Assembly (NCBI GenBank): GCA_013204555.1
Contig: JABMNO010000049.1
Span: forward strand, 62,001 to 126,000
Length of the DNA: 64,000 bases
Direction of reading: 5' to 3'
DNA from: Chloroflexota bacterium
GTDB lineage: Bacteria; Chloroflexota; Dehalococcoidia; Lucifugimonadales; Lucifugimonadaceae
The notes below the pieces were generated by a model. It saw only the letters and a program-made list of their open reading frames with translations, did not search any database and had not been told where the DNA came from. A program made the translations under genes and the position numbers. Below are positions 34,957 to 44,688 of the stretch, piece after piece. Positions within the stretch are counted from its first letter, which is position 1. Every line of letters begins with the position of its first letter.

Positions 34957-35136
34957 CTACATCGCACTCACAACGAACGCGATGATCAGCCCAATAAATC
35001 CTGATCCACCAATCACCAGAAAGATCATGCCAGCATGATCAGTAACCCAATCCTGCCGATTGCCGCCCTTCCAGGCCTTGCCCTCAAGTCCCGTTGGAAT
35101 CTTAGTGGGGTCGAATCCACCACCCGGCAAAGACAT
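34957..35136 (-). CDS. 59-residue single-helix membrane protein
   Basis: Too short for a 60-residue cut-off. The ATG at 35136 has GGGGGTGG a few bases upstream. The first 34 residues are polar and Gly/Lys/Asp-containing (start MSLPGGGFDPTKIPTGL), and residues 37-58 form one hydrophobic helix with small residues (MIFLVIGGSGFIGLIIAFVV). The orientation is probably N-in or a short anchored protein. The frame has a normal start and stop and codon use like its neighbours. It is flanked by repeat-like DNA. Family not recognised. Confidence 0.55.
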   Translation of the reverse strand: MSLPGGGFDPTKIPTGLEGKAWKGGNRQDWVTDHAGMIFLVIGGSGFIGLIIAFVVSAM

Positions 35137-35388
35137 AGTTCCACCCCCGTAAACAACTGGTTTCGTAGATACTACTCTTTCAGCAGCTTGATTCGCCCCA
35201 ACGCAATCGCGACCAATACCAGCTGCGCTGTGTCATTCCACCGTGAGAGGTGTCATCTCCCTTCACCGCGTCATTCCGGAATCGAAGGCTTCACGGAGTT
35301 ATCCGTGATCCAGGCACGCACACATGGCATGCGCAACAAACCCAACCTCCAGAACAGGGAGGTGATAACCACACCGACCCGCCGTAGC

Positions 35389-35422
35389 ACCGTAGGGGCA
35401 CGTTCCTACGTGCCCCTACGGT
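35389..35422. repeat. 14-bp hairpin repeat, GTAGGGGCA family
   Basis: ACCGTAGGGGCACG and CGTGCCCCTACGGT form a perfect 14-bp stem with a TTCCTA loop. It is 14 bases past the methyltransferase stop and could act as its terminator, but related elements at 22380 and 52485 suggest a dispersed repeat. Confidence 0.6.
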
Positions 35423-35435
35423 CGCATTACAAAAC

Positions 35436-36179
35436 CTACGGCGCTCTGAACAAGTACACCGCCCAGTTGACCGTGTCCCTGCCCCACTTCAGATAATCCA
35501 TATCAGCCTTGCGTCGCCGCTCCAGCAACTCCAGCACGTCAGGATCGTCCGGGTGCTCCTCCGCGTAGGTCTCGGCCGCAAGCATCTGCAGGCTCTCGTA
35601 CCGATCCCACTCATCCTGATTGCTGACCGTCACGTACAGCGGCTTCAGCCCTGCATTACGCGCGATCTCAACGTTCTCGGCGTGCGTCACCAGGGTCGGT
35701 GCAAACGTAGGTTCAGCTTCAACGTAATCGGCGTCGGGCTCTTTCATCTTGAACGGCTCACCAATGGCGATCAGTCCGCCCGGCTTGACGATCTTCTTCA
35801 GCGCCTCAATTGTCCCGAGGTACCCACCCCAGACCCACGTCGCTCCAATGCACATCGTCAGATCGAATGAGTTCGGCGCGGCATCGTAGTCCGCTCCATC
35901 ACCCTGAACGATCTCGACGCTGTCTTCAAGCTGGCGTTCCAACACTCTCCGCTTCGAGTTCTCAACCTCGTAAGGCGAGATGTCGATGCCTACGCCGGAC
36001 GCGTCATGACGTTCAACAATTCTGAGCAGTAGTTCAGATTTGCCGCATGCGATATCCAGCACGCGTGCGCCAGTATTAAGCGGAAGTAGGCTAACTAGCT
36101 CGTCGAGCTTGGCCTCAGATGTAGGGTTGCAGAGCAGGTGGTTACGATGCGTTATTCCGTGGTACTTCCAGATGTCCAT
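35436..36179 (-). CDS. SAM-dependent class I methyltransferase
   Basis: 247 residues. Motif I is VLDIACGKSELL, with the acidic residue GIDIS at the end of strand 2 and IVQGDGADY following; the later SFDLTMCIGATWVWG is the post-motif region. Probable small-molecule methyltransferase; substrate unknown. No partner genes are adjacent. The ATG at 36179 gives MDIWKYHGITHRNH, plausible for the family. Confidence 0.83.
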   Translation of the reverse strand: MDIWKYHGITHRNHLLCNPTSEAKLDELVSLLPLNTGARVLDIACGKSELLLRIVERHDASGVGIDISPYEVENSKRRVLERQLEDSVEIVQGDGADYDAAPNSFDLTMCIGATWVWGGYLGTIEALKKIVKPGGLIAIGEPFKMKEPDADYVEAEPTFAPTLVTHAENVEIARNAGLKPLYVTVSNQDEWDRYESLQMLAAETYAEEHPDDPDVLELLERRRKADMDYLKWGRDTVNWAVYLFRAP

Positions 36180-36675
36180 GGCTGTTGAGATTTCTCCTCA
36201 TTGAGTTCATGTATGAATTCATCGTTGTTGAGAAAGAAATCACCGCGGGCATACTGCATCTCCACCTTTTGTCTGCCGTAGCGTAGACATTTCTGCCAGC
36301 GCTAACGTTTCGCCTATTCTATTCCGCGCCAACTCCGCCCGTCGCCATCCCGCGGCCAGTGCGAGCTTCATCGACGCGAGGCGGGCGCGGCTGATCGCTC
36401 GTGGCCGTTTTCGACGCTGAGATCCCGGCTCGCTTCCCGGCGTCCGGGATGACACATCGGTTCTAGCCAGACCTCACTTACCGAGCCATTCCGGGTTCGT
36501 GATCGAGACTCTGAGGATGACGTGTTCAAATTGCCAGCCCCACGCAATTCTCCCGAGGCAAAATCAACCAATCCGCTGCATTACCGTGAGCAGCCATCCT
36601 GAGGGTCTCAAAGGATGAGTAGGGAGTCAGCGGCGCGACATCCCGCAGACTCCCTACTTAAGACAAACGACGGTC
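36180..36675. other. Repeat-rich spacer with a hairpin after enolase 4
   Basis: No supported gene. It includes a CATCCTGAGGGTCTCAAAGGATG-type repeat near 36596-36617 and an 11-bp perfect stem AGTAGGGAGTC/GACTCCCTACT (36618-36658) with an inner GCGG/CCGC pairing. The hairpin starts 18 bases past the enolase 4 stop on the minus strand but has no U run. The segment around 36400-36480 contains GGCGTCCGGGATGACA-type intergenic repeat sequence. Confidence 0.5.
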
Positions 36676-37872
36676 CTAACTGATCACGGTCTCCAGCGTG
36701 GAGTGCCGTCGCGCGTACTTGTCTTGATCCACGGTTATTGAGAGTCCCGGCGTCTCGGGCACCCGCATACGACCGCCGGAAAACTCATACGCACTGTAAT
36801 CGTAGACATCAAAGTCCAGCGTCGAGTCCTCGGCCACGGTGAAGCTTTCCGTCACTGCTGCGAAGTGGACCAGGCCACAAAGGCCGATTCGGGCTGCGTT
36901 GTAGTTGTGTGGGCAAATTTTGGTTGCGTAGCCAGCATCAGAAATGTCCATTACGAGCTTCTGATACGGCCAAAATCCCATGTGAAGCATGTCCGGCTGA
37001 ATCCCATCCAGCAGGCCCTCTTCCATGAGTCGCCAGTAGATGGGCTGGCGTCCCTGGTGGCTCTCGCCATCCACGATCATCGTTCCGGGTGAGTAGCGGT
37101 CACGCCACTCCTTCATCTTCCGGTATCCCGGAAGCTCCTCTGTGATCATCTCCTCCATCCAATAGGTTTTGGCGGGGCCGACCTCTCGGATGAATGTCTC
37201 CAGCAGATCAAGCCGACCATCGTAGCCATTGTTGGCGTCCACCAGGATCTTGATGTCCGGGCCGATGGCGTCTCGAGTGGCTATGACAACGTCGATATCG
37301 CGCCGGAGTCCTGCCGTGGGCTCAAACCACCTGCCGGGGCGACCTAGTTTCAGCTTGAGCGCAGTCCAGCCCTTTTCGACGGCCTGCTTCGCTTCGGTGG
37401 CAACGGTACCAGCGCCATCTGCCGGGTGAACCAGATCCTGAAAGTAGAGACTGGAGTCATACGGTTCCACGTCGTCACGGACCTTGTCGCCAAGGAGCTT
37501 ATACGCCGGAATCCCAAGCGCCTGGCCCATGAGATCAAACAGAGCGTAGCTGACGAACCCGTTGTCCAGCAGATACTGCTGCCAGCGCGGGGCAACGCCA
37601 GTGACTCGCTCACCGTTCATCGTGTGAATTTCGAATATGTCACGGCCAATGAGTGGTTTGAGCGTCTCGGTGAGCGCGAGTATGGACGATCGGTTCATGA
37701 ACGGGCGGGCGTTGGTTATCCCGATGAGACCCGAGGCGGTTTTAACCTGAGTCAGCCATTCACGCTGGTTGTAGCCATAGGGATCACCCTTGGAATTTCG
37801 GCCAACCTGCCGACCAAACGCGGTCTCTACCGGGGCGACTCGGATCTCGGTGATGATCTGTTTGTCAGGCAC
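36676..37872 (-). CDS. Enolase-superfamily enzyme (paralogue 4)
   Basis: 398 residues. K173 and K175 (LKLKLG) supply the Lys-x-Lys base pair of the mandelate racemase/MLE barrel. Metal ligands are D212 (VDANNGY), E240 or E241 (MEEM) and E270 (DGESH), and H322 sits in CPHNYN. A His/Asn pattern like this occurs in several sugar-acid dehydratases. Its closest kin in the window is paralogue 5, directly upstream, and both share DANxGYDGRLDLLE. It shares an 8-base overlap with paralogue 5. Confidence 0.85.
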   Translation of the reverse strand: MPDKQIITEIRVAPVETAFGRQVGRNSKGDPYGYNQREWLTQVKTASGLIGITNARPFMNRSSILALTETLKPLIGRDIFEIHTMNGERVTGVAPRWQQYLLDNGFVSYALFDLMGQALGIPAYKLLGDKVRDDVEPYDSSLYFQDLVHPADGAGTVATEAKQAVEKGWTALKLKLGRPGRWFEPTAGLRRDIDVVIATRDAIGPDIKILVDANNGYDGRLDLLETFIREVGPAKTYWMEEMITEELPGYRKMKEWRDRYSPGTMIVDGESHQGRQPIYWRLMEEGLLDGIQPDMLHMGFWPYQKLVMDISDAGYATKICPHNYNAARIGLCGLVHFAAVTESFTVAEDSTLDFDVYDYSAYEFSGGRMRVPETPGLSITVDQDKYARRHSTLETVIS

Positions 37873-39064
37873 TTACAACCGCCTCATGCTTCGCGTGGTC
37901 ACGTGTCCAAATCTCCTCGTTTATGCCCAGTCCAATGCCAGCGAAGTTACCCACCACATGGTTTCCGCGCTCAAACGTGAGGCCGTCTGTCACATAGGTG
38001 TGGTCGTGCTGCCGCTCGTCCTCAAATGAGATGAACGTCTCTGACGCCGCCCCAAAAAGCGTGCCAAGAACGGTTCCATAGCGTCCATTGCCGAAATTGT
38101 GTGGGACCGATAGCACCTTCGTTCCAGCCAGTTGTCGTTCGAGGTCCATCCAGCCCAGCAGACCGTGGGAGACGATATCCGGCTGGTAGCCGTCGATCAA
38201 TCCCTGGTCAATCAAGTCCTGGAACACGGGCGATATTGGATTCCGGTCAACCTCGCCACAGACGATGAGTGCTTGTGGTGCGTATTTGGCCTGGAATTCC
38301 CGTATGCGTTTGTAGTCTTCTACATCTGCATTGACCATCTCCTCGAACCAGAAGACGTTGGCGTCGGCGGTGAGCCTGAAGAAGTCTTCCAGCAGGTCCA
38401 GTCGGCCGTCATATCCGAAATTCGCGTCCACCATGAGGGCGAAATCTGGCCCGACTGCCTCACGAATAGCATTCACCACGTCAGCATCGCGTTGCATCCC
38501 GACTTCAGGGAGCATCCATCGACCGCCTCGCCCGGTTTTGATTTTCATCTGTCGGTAGCCGTCGGCCTTAGCTTCGGCAGCTTCCTCAGCACACTTCGCA
38601 GCACCTTTCTGAGGATCAAGGAAGTCCTGGAAGTACATTGTTGTGTCGTACGCAGGTACCTCGTTACGAACTCGACCGCCAAGGAGGTCGATGGCCGACA
38701 CGCCGGATTCTCGGCCCACGAGATCGAACGCAGCGTTCGATAGCCACGGATGATCGCGATAGAGGCTTGCTGTGCCGTTACCAGGCCCGGAAGCCACTCC
38801 GCCTTCGATACTCAGGAGGTCGTCCACGTTCAGCCCAACGACCCGTTCGCGCAGGACCTCTAGCAGTCCGCCAACCGTGCCATCATCGGCCCGCATGAAC
38901 CGGTTACCGAGGGTGAGGCCCTCGTGACCAGAGTCGGCCTTGAGCCGAACCAGCCACTCTGATGTACAGAGGCCTATATTGTCTCGGTAGGCGTTTTTGC
39001 CAACCTCTTTCCGGTACCAGACCGGGATGTGGGTTACGGACGCGCTGGTGATCGTGGACGACAA
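37865..39064 (-). CDS. Enolase-superfamily enzyme (paralogue 5)
   Basis: 399 residues. K174 and K176 (MKIKTG), metal ligands D213 (VDANFGYDGR), E241 (FEEM) and E271 (CGEVD), and H322 in PHNFGN give a complete active-site set. Stop and start overlap with paralogue 4 (37865-37872), so the two are translated in tandem. They may form a hetero-oligomer or act on linked substrates. The start ATG yields MSSTITSASVTHIP. Confidence 0.85.
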   Translation of the reverse strand: MSSTITSASVTHIPVWYRKEVGKNAYRDNIGLCTSEWLVRLKADSGHEGLTLGNRFMRADDGTVGGLLEVLRERVVGLNVDDLLSIEGGVASGPGNGTASLYRDHPWLSNAAFDLVGRESGVSAIDLLGGRVRNEVPAYDTTMYFQDFLDPQKGAAKCAEEAAEAKADGYRQMKIKTGRGGRWMLPEVGMQRDADVVNAIREAVGPDFALMVDANFGYDGRLDLLEDFFRLTADANVFWFEEMVNADVEDYKRIREFQAKYAPQALIVCGEVDRNPISPVFQDLIDQGLIDGYQPDIVSHGLLGWMDLERQLAGTKVLSVPHNFGNGRYGTVLGTLFGAASETFISFEDERQHDHTYVTDGLTFERGNHVVGNFAGIGLGINEEIWTRDHAKHEAVVSA

Positions 39065-39123
39065 GGTGGACTCCGATGATCGATGTTTGGGGACCGATCA
39101 TAGCGCGAAATCGGAGTCAGGGA

Positions 39124-41580
39124 TTAGGTCTGGAGGTCGTCTACGAGAAATTCTGCCGTGTTATCCAGTTCGTTTACCTCGAACTGCTCTGGCGTTTCGA
39201 TGACAACTGTGACCCGGTCACCCGCCACTGGAAGGTACTTTGTCACTCCGGTCGTGAACGATCCCGCCTCCAGCGAAGAGATCACCGCGACTGGCAGCGA
39301 CGTGGATCCTCCTCCAGCGTGAAAAATGGTCACGTGAGCGTTCAAGTTCAGAGCGCGCCCCGGACCGTCATTTGCGATCACCCATCGGAATGCGGTGATT
39401 TCGATGAAGTCGACAGGCGCTGAGGTGGTCAGAGATACAAGTCGAATGTCATGCGCCATCACGTCGAGGACAGATATCTCCAGGCTATTGTTCTCCTCGT
39501 CTGCCTCTTTGACTTTCAACGTGGAGTCAGCGACAAATCTGAGTTCCCGACCTATCGCGGAGCCAACGTCCAGCGACACGGTGGTGGTTTCACCCCGTGC
39601 GACCGGGGAAACCCGAGAAGTGGCAAGCTCCTCTCCAGACTCAATATCGATCATCGATATCTCGGTGATTCGAGACACATCTCCCGCTCCGATATTCTCG
39701 ATTTCGATTCGCCACGTGAACGCCTCACCGGATTCGATGTCCAACCGGTTGGAAATGACACTGGCGATGCGGAGATCGGGCAGCATGCGCTCGTGGATCG
39801 CGAACTCCAGCACGTTGTCGGAGTTAGAGACCTCAAGTGCGCCTGAGTGGCTGACTACGAATTGGAGACTCTCTTCGGCGACCGCTTTCCGTTTGAACGA
39901 ACCAGCGAAGGTCTCGCCGACTTCAAGTCCGTTGCCGGCAGCCTGGAATATTGGAGAGGAGAGGGAGTCTGGGTCGGTCGACGCCAAGACCGCTAGATCA
40001 AACTCCCGTGAGTTGCCGGGGCCGCGGTTTAGCACAGCGTAGGTCCACTCAACGCTGTCCCCGGGCAATGGGAACTCAGGTATGGAGGTGACGCTTTCGA
40101 TGATCAGGTTTGGGCGAAGGGCTGACCGGCCAGAAACGCCCACAAGCGTGTTATTCGTGTCGTCGTACTCGGTTACCTGCCCTGCAAAGTCAACGCGTGC
40201 TGCAAGGGATGTTTCTTCGGCCACGATGGACCCAAATATGAACTTCTGACTTTCTCCTGACGCCAGAGCAGTGACAATGAATGTCGTTGTCGCCGCGCCT
40301 TCTGTATCGCCAAGTAGCTCAATCTCTGTCTCACCGTAGAAGTTTCCGGCTCCCCTGTTAGTAACAGTGAGTTGCCACTCGGCCAATTGGTTGGGGTACA
40401 CGGCCTCGCCGGATGGAGCGAGGCTCTCGACGATGAGGTCTGGGAGCATAATGTCGCTCACGACCGCGGATTTGTGATTGTTGCCATCCCACAAGTCGAG
40501 TGTCGAACCCGGCAAGATAGCGAATTCAATGATTTCGTTCGCCATCGCAGCACGGTGGAAATCGATGTTCACGGTGCCTCCTGGTGGCACATCTGCGAAT
40601 TCCAATTCCCCCACTTGGGTGAAGGTGGTAGTGCTTATCTGACGCACAAATACGCCCAGCCGCGGATCTTCAGCCGCTGTAACGCCCCCGTTGAAGATAG
40701 TTGCGGTCCACTTCACGTTAGCGCCCGGAGTTGCGGGATTGCTGCCCGGTTCGATCTTCATGAGGACCAGGTCTGCGATGCCTTCAGGCATCTGTTCGGC
40801 GGGAGGAGGGGCGGAGGAGCCAACTGATGCTGGAGATGACAGTTCTAGCGACTGTTCCACCACGATTGACTCCGTGGAAGTGGCAGCTGGTTCAAGTATT
40901 GCTGGCTCAACAGGCTCAGGAGTAGGTGCAATGGGAGCAGGATTCGGGGCACTGGTAATCGGTCGCACGGACGACGTGAAAGTCCGCGTTCGAGCCGCCA
41001 CCGGGGCAACAGCGGGCGGTGGCAGGGGATTGCCTTCAATCCGACTCGTGAGGCGGATGGCCCAATCAACCGCGGATTCTTCGTCACCTCGTGTTGAGAG
41101 GCGGCCAAATACAGCGCCCTGAGTGAAGATAATTTCGATGCTGGATTCCCGCTGCACCAGCATCGCTCCATCACCGATATCCAACCGTTTTGGAGGTGCA
41201 ATGCCATTGGTCTCAGCCGTGACTCGCGCTAGCTGGTCTTGCGCCGCCTCATCGGACTCAAGAGTCTGAACCAAGCTTGTCACTGTGTTGCTCTTATCAC
41301 CCGGATCAGTTGCAACGATCTGGCGGGTTCCGCCTTCACCACTGCTTGCCCGCACAAGCCAGCCGATCGGGAAATCTTCGGAGAGGAAATTAACAGCACC
41401 TTGAGGTTTATCAGCGTCGGATGAGGCGACGGTAGGGGTCGGAATCAGACCGTTGTAGGTCTCTTCGAACTCGGTAAATTCGGCGCACGCGATCACGAGA
41501 CCCATAAGCAGGGCCAGCGGGAACACCCGCATCGCACGGGCGGAGCTATTACGAGAAATGCGCATAGTAGAGACTTTCAC
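39124..41580 (-). CDS. Lipoprotein with five CARDB-type beta repeats
   Basis: 818 residues. A signal peptide with lipobox VIAC (C32) is followed by a Pro/Ala-rich linker at about 185-265 and five related Ig-like repeats starting near 269, 390, 490, 601 and 709. Each begins with a D/N-L-x-I/V-x-S/K strand and contains an N-x-G or N-D-G-x-G loop (FNGG, NRGAGN, NRGPGN, ENIGAG, NDGPG), as in CARDB adhesion-like domains. A separate globular region lies at 60-180. It is probably an extracytoplasmic scaffold or adhesin. The GTG start is uncertain; ATG at 41565 is an alternative. Confidence 0.8.
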   Translation of the reverse strand: MKVSTMRISRNSSARAMRVFPLALLMGLVIACAEFTEFEETYNGLIPTPTVASSDADKPQGAVNFLSEDFPIGWLVRASSGEGGTRQIVATDPGDKSNTVTSLVQTLESDEAAQDQLARVTAETNGIAPPKRLDIGDGAMLVQRESSIEIIFTQGAVFGRLSTRGDEESAVDWAIRLTSRIEGNPLPPPAVAPVAARTRTFTSSVRPITSAPNPAPIAPTPEPVEPAILEPAATSTESIVVEQSLELSSPASVGSSAPPPAEQMPEGIADLVLMKIEPGSNPATPGANVKWTATIFNGGVTAAEDPRLGVFVRQISTTTFTQVGELEFADVPPGGTVNIDFHRAAMANEIIEFAILPGSTLDLWDGNNHKSAVVSDIMLPDLIVESLAPSGEAVYPNQLAEWQLTVTNRGAGNFYGETEIELLGDTEGAATTTFIVTALASGESQKFIFGSIVAEETSLAARVDFAGQVTEYDDTNNTLVGVSGRSALRPNLIIESVTSIPEFPLPGDSVEWTYAVLNRGPGNSREFDLAVLASTDPDSLSSPIFQAAGNGLEVGETFAGSFKRKAVAEESLQFVVSHSGALEVSNSDNVLEFAIHERMLPDLRIASVISNRLDIESGEAFTWRIEIENIGAGDVSRITEISMIDIESGEELATSRVSPVARGETTTVSLDVGSAIGRELRFVADSTLKVKEADEENNSLEISVLDVMAHDIRLVSLTTSAPVDFIEITAFRWVIANDGPGRALNLNAHVTIFHAGGGSTSLPVAVISSLEAGSFTTGVTKYLPVAGDRVTVVIETPEQFEVNELDNTAEFLVDDLQT

Positions 41581-41667
41581 CGCCGTTATTCATCAACGGC
41601 AGATTGTTCTCCACGCTATGTGCGCTGGAGCGCGTTCTGAATAGTCCTTAGGTGACCGCGAACGCGG

Positions 41668-43089
41668 CTACTCGATCTCGCGAACCTCGCTCACAAGGTC
41701 CTGAACTGACTTCTTCGCGTCACCAAAGTACATGGCAGTGTTGTCCAGGTAGAAAAGATCGTTATCGATTCCCGAGAAGCCTGTGGCCATAGAGCGTTTC
41801 AGCACAATCACCTGGCTGGCTTTGTCCACGTTGAGGATTGGCATGCCGTAGATGGGGCTTTCCGGATTGGTGCGCGCCGCCGGGTTCGTCACGTCATTGG
41901 CGCCGATAACGACCGCCACGTCCGTTCGTTCAAACTCCGGGTTGCTCTGGTCCAGGTCAAGTAACTGATCGTATGGCACGTCAGCTTCAGCCAGAAGCAC
42001 GTTCATGTGGCCGGGCATTCTTCCAGCCACGGGGTGGATGGCGTACTTGACCGTGATTCCACGTTCCTGAAGCAGCGACGCCAGTTCCTTGACGGCATGC
42101 TGGGCCTGGGCCACGGCAAGTCCGTATCCTGGCACGAATATGACCGATTGGGAGTACCCCAATATCATGGCGGCGTCTTCCGCCGTGACGGAGCGATATG
42201 GTCTCTCACCCGGTGCTGGTCCGCCTGTGGAACTTGATGATTCAGCGCCGAATCCGCCCAGCATGACGTTGGAAAGCGAGCGGTTCATCGCCTTCGTCAT
42301 GATGCGCGTAAGGATGAGTCCGGACGCACCAACAACCGCTCCGGCCACTATGAGGATGTTGTTGTTCAGCACAAATCCTGTGGCGGCGGCAGCGACGCCT
42401 GAGTATGAGTTCAGCAGGCTAATGACGACGGGCATATCGGCGCCACCAATTGGGATGACCAGAAGTATCCCGAACAGAGCGCCAAGAATGCCCACGAGAG
42501 CATATAGCTCAGGGTTATTGGGCTCGAAAACCAGATAGACGGATATCGCAATAATGGCGATTCCTAGTAACGCGTTGATGATATTTCTTGCTGGCAACAT
42601 GAGGGGCCGCGTGGTCACCAACCCCTGAAGTTTTCCAAAGGCGACCAGGCTGCCCGTGAGTGTCAACGCACCAAGGGCGGTACTGAACAGAGCGATGGCA
42701 GCGACATCTTCTGACACAGCGCTGAGATCGCCGGTTCGCACGAGGTCGTTGACCCGCATGAATTCCGCCGCAGCGACAAGCGCTGATCCACCACCGCCGA
42801 AACCGTTGAGGACGGCGACCATCTGAGGCATACCGGTCATCTGGACGGTGCGGGCGAGGATCACCCCGATCACTGACCCGATTACTACGCCAAGAATAAT
42901 CCACTCGAACTCGACAATCTCCTCGCTGATAAGCGTCACGCCCACGGCGATCAGCATTGCGAGCGCGGAGAGGGCGTTGCCGCGCCGCGCCGTGCGCGGT
43001 GATCCCAGAAACTTGATACCGAGTATGAACAGAACCGCGGCCACTATGTACAGGCCGTTGATCAGGTTGATAGTTGCCTGTTCGCTCAC
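41668..43089 (-). CDS. pntB: NAD(P) transhydrogenase subunit beta
   Basis: 473 residues. Membrane domain II (about 9 helices, residues 5-275) is followed by the NADP-binding domain III with GYGLAVAQAQHAVKEL and the motif VAVVIGANDVTNPAAR. Works with PntAA/PntAB to couple proton entry to NADPH production from NADH. The gene's GTG overlaps the pntAB stop by four bases. Confidence 0.96.
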   Translation of the reverse strand: MSEQATINLINGLYIVAAVLFILGIKFLGSPRTARRGNALSALAMLIAVGVTLISEEIVEFEWIILGVVIGSVIGVILARTVQMTGMPQMVAVLNGFGGGGSALVAAAEFMRVNDLVRTGDLSAVSEDVAAIALFSTALGALTLTGSLVAFGKLQGLVTTRPLMLPARNIINALLGIAIIAISVYLVFEPNNPELYALVGILGALFGILLVIPIGGADMPVVISLLNSYSGVAAAATGFVLNNNILIVAGAVVGASGLILTRIMTKAMNRSLSNVMLGGFGAESSSSTGGPAPGERPYRSVTAEDAAMILGYSQSVIFVPGYGLAVAQAQHAVKELASLLQERGITVKYAIHPVAGRMPGHMNVLLAEADVPYDQLLDLDQSNPEFERTDVAVVIGANDVTNPAARTNPESPIYGMPILNVDKASQVIVLKRSMATGFSGIDNDLFYLDNTAMYFGDAKKSVQDLVSEVREIE

Positions 43090-43409
43090 TTTGGAGGACC
43101 CGAATCAGGTTTGTTGCTATCGGGCCGTTCGCGAGGGCGGAACATTTTGAGCATTCTGTCGGTCACCAGGAAACCACCGACTACGTTGATGGTGGCGAGT
43201 GCCACGGCGACCACACCGAGCACGATGCTCAGATCAGAATGGCCTCGTCCTGCGACAACGAGTGCTCCGATAACGATAATTCCGGAGATCGCGTTGGAGC
43301 CGGACATCAGTGGCGTGTGGAGCGTGGGGGGGACTTTTGTTATGAGTTCGTAGCCGGTGAATATGGCGATGACGAAGATGAGTATTGAGATCAGAAGTGG
43401 ATCAGCCAT
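43086..43409 (-). CDS. pntAB: NAD(P) transhydrogenase subunit alpha, membrane part
   Basis: 107 residues from the ATG at 43409; an upstream extension to 43475 is not used because it would run far into pntAA. Three hydrophobic helices (LLISILIFVIAIFTGYEL, ISGIIVIGALVV, IVLGVVAVALATINVVGGFLV) match domain II of the alpha chain. The gene is separate from pntAA, as in the split Rhodospirillum rubrum type. The ATG sits inside the last 8 bases of pntAA. Confidence 0.95.
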   Translation of the reverse strand: MADPLLISILIFVIAIFTGYELITKVPPTLHTPLMSGSNAISGIIVIGALVVAGRGHSDLSIVLGVVAVALATINVVGGFLVTDRMLKMFRPRERPDSNKPDSGPPK

Positions 43410-44553
43410 TTGCGGTCCCTTCTGATTTTGCTTCCGGCAAGAGGGAGTCCTGATCGTCCAGGACAACCCGACCACCGTGCGTAACGCATGACTTCCTGAC
43501 CACCTCGTCGCTGAAATCGAGCGTTATGCCGTCATCGCCAACGATCAATTCAAATAGTGCGGCGAGATTTCTCGAAAACATCTGGCTGGCGTGATATGGC
43601 ATCGATGAAGGCACATTGCGTGGCCCAAGAATTAGCACCCCGTTCCGGTTAACCGTCTCACCGGCCCGTGTCAGTGCGCAGTTGCCGCCGGACTCTGCCG
43701 CCAGATCAACAATGACACTGCCGGGCCGCATACCTTCAACGGCAGCCTCGGTTAGTAGCAACGGCGCTGGACGATTCGGAATCTGGGCGGTCGTGATCAC
43801 AGCGTCTGAAGTCGCAGCATGCTCAGCAATTAGCTGGCGCTGACGCTCTTGATCTTCCTCAGTAAGCTCACGGGCGTAGCCGCCAGCCTCCTGGGCGTCT
43901 CCTGAGTCCGACTCCACGAATTTCGCGCCAAGGGACTCAACTTGCTCCTTGACGACGGAACGAACGTCGAACGCTTCGACCACCGCTCCCAGCCTTCGCG
44001 CTGTGGCGATGGCCTGAAGACCAGCGACGCCTGCGCCAAGAATTAGCACACGCGCCGGCGGAATCGTTCCCGCTGCAGTCATCATCATGGGCAAGAACTT
44101 GCCCATGGTGTCGGCAGCCATAAGCACGGCCTTGTACCCGGCCAGTGAGGCCTGAGACGAAAGAACATCGGCGCGCTGAGCGCGGGCGATACGGGGGATT
44201 AGTTCCATCGAGAAAGTCGTGACGCCCTGTTTCGCCAGCGAATCAAGCAAGTCAGGGTTGGCGCGGGCCTGCAACATGCCGACGACGACTGCGCCAGGTT
44301 CGAGTGCAGAGATAGCGTCTTGATGAGGAGCGCCGACGAGGGGGAGTACATCAGCGTCATTCAGGGCAGAAGCAACGTCTGCGGCAACCTCCGCTCCAAC
44401 ACCAGCGTAAGCCTCGTCGGTGAATCCGGCGGCTACTCCAGCGCCTGTCTGAACCGAAATTATGTGGTTGCGGGATAATCGCCCAACCGTCTCTGGGACG
44501 AGGGCGACGCGGGACTCATCGTCCGCTGCTTCCTTGAGGAGTGCGAATTTCAT
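43402..44553 (-). CDS. pntAA: NAD(P) transhydrogenase subunit alpha, NAD-binding part
   Basis: 383 residues of domain I. VLILGAGVAGLQAIATARRLGA is the NAD motif and the mobile-loop region FTDEAYAGVGAEV and RAQRADVLSSQASLAGYKAVL are conserved. First gene of the pntAA-pntAB-pntB operon, divergent from enolase 6 across 135 bases. It is a paralogue in fold of alanine dehydrogenase, but length and operon fix the call. Confidence 0.96.
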   Translation of the reverse strand: MKFALLKEAADDESRVALVPETVGRLSRNHIISVQTGAGVAAGFTDEAYAGVGAEVAADVASALNDADVLPLVGAPHQDAISALEPGAVVVGMLQARANPDLLDSLAKQGVTTFSMELIPRIARAQRADVLSSQASLAGYKAVLMAADTMGKFLPMMMTAAGTIPPARVLILGAGVAGLQAIATARRLGAVVEAFDVRSVVKEQVESLGAKFVESDSGDAQEAGGYARELTEEDQERQRQLIAEHAATSDAVITTAQIPNRPAPLLLTEAAVEGMRPGSVIVDLAAESGGNCALTRAGETVNRNGVLILGPRNVPSSMPYHASQMFSRNLAALFELIVGDDGITLDFSDEVVRKSCVTHGGRVVLDDQDSLLPEAKSEGTANG

Positions 44554-44688
44554 ACGTTACCCATCATATTCGTCTCCGCTGGATACGGGGTAAAGAAATG
44601 GGTACGGTTAGCGGGAATATCTGGAATCTTCGCGATACCCTCACAGATATCTCCAGTCAGCAAACTGATATCACGGGAAATTACATAC

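Noticed and set aside
35035-35496. 153-codon plus-strand ORF
   Set aside because: Runs across repeat DNA and the methyltransferase 3' end; no plausible ribosome site or motif.
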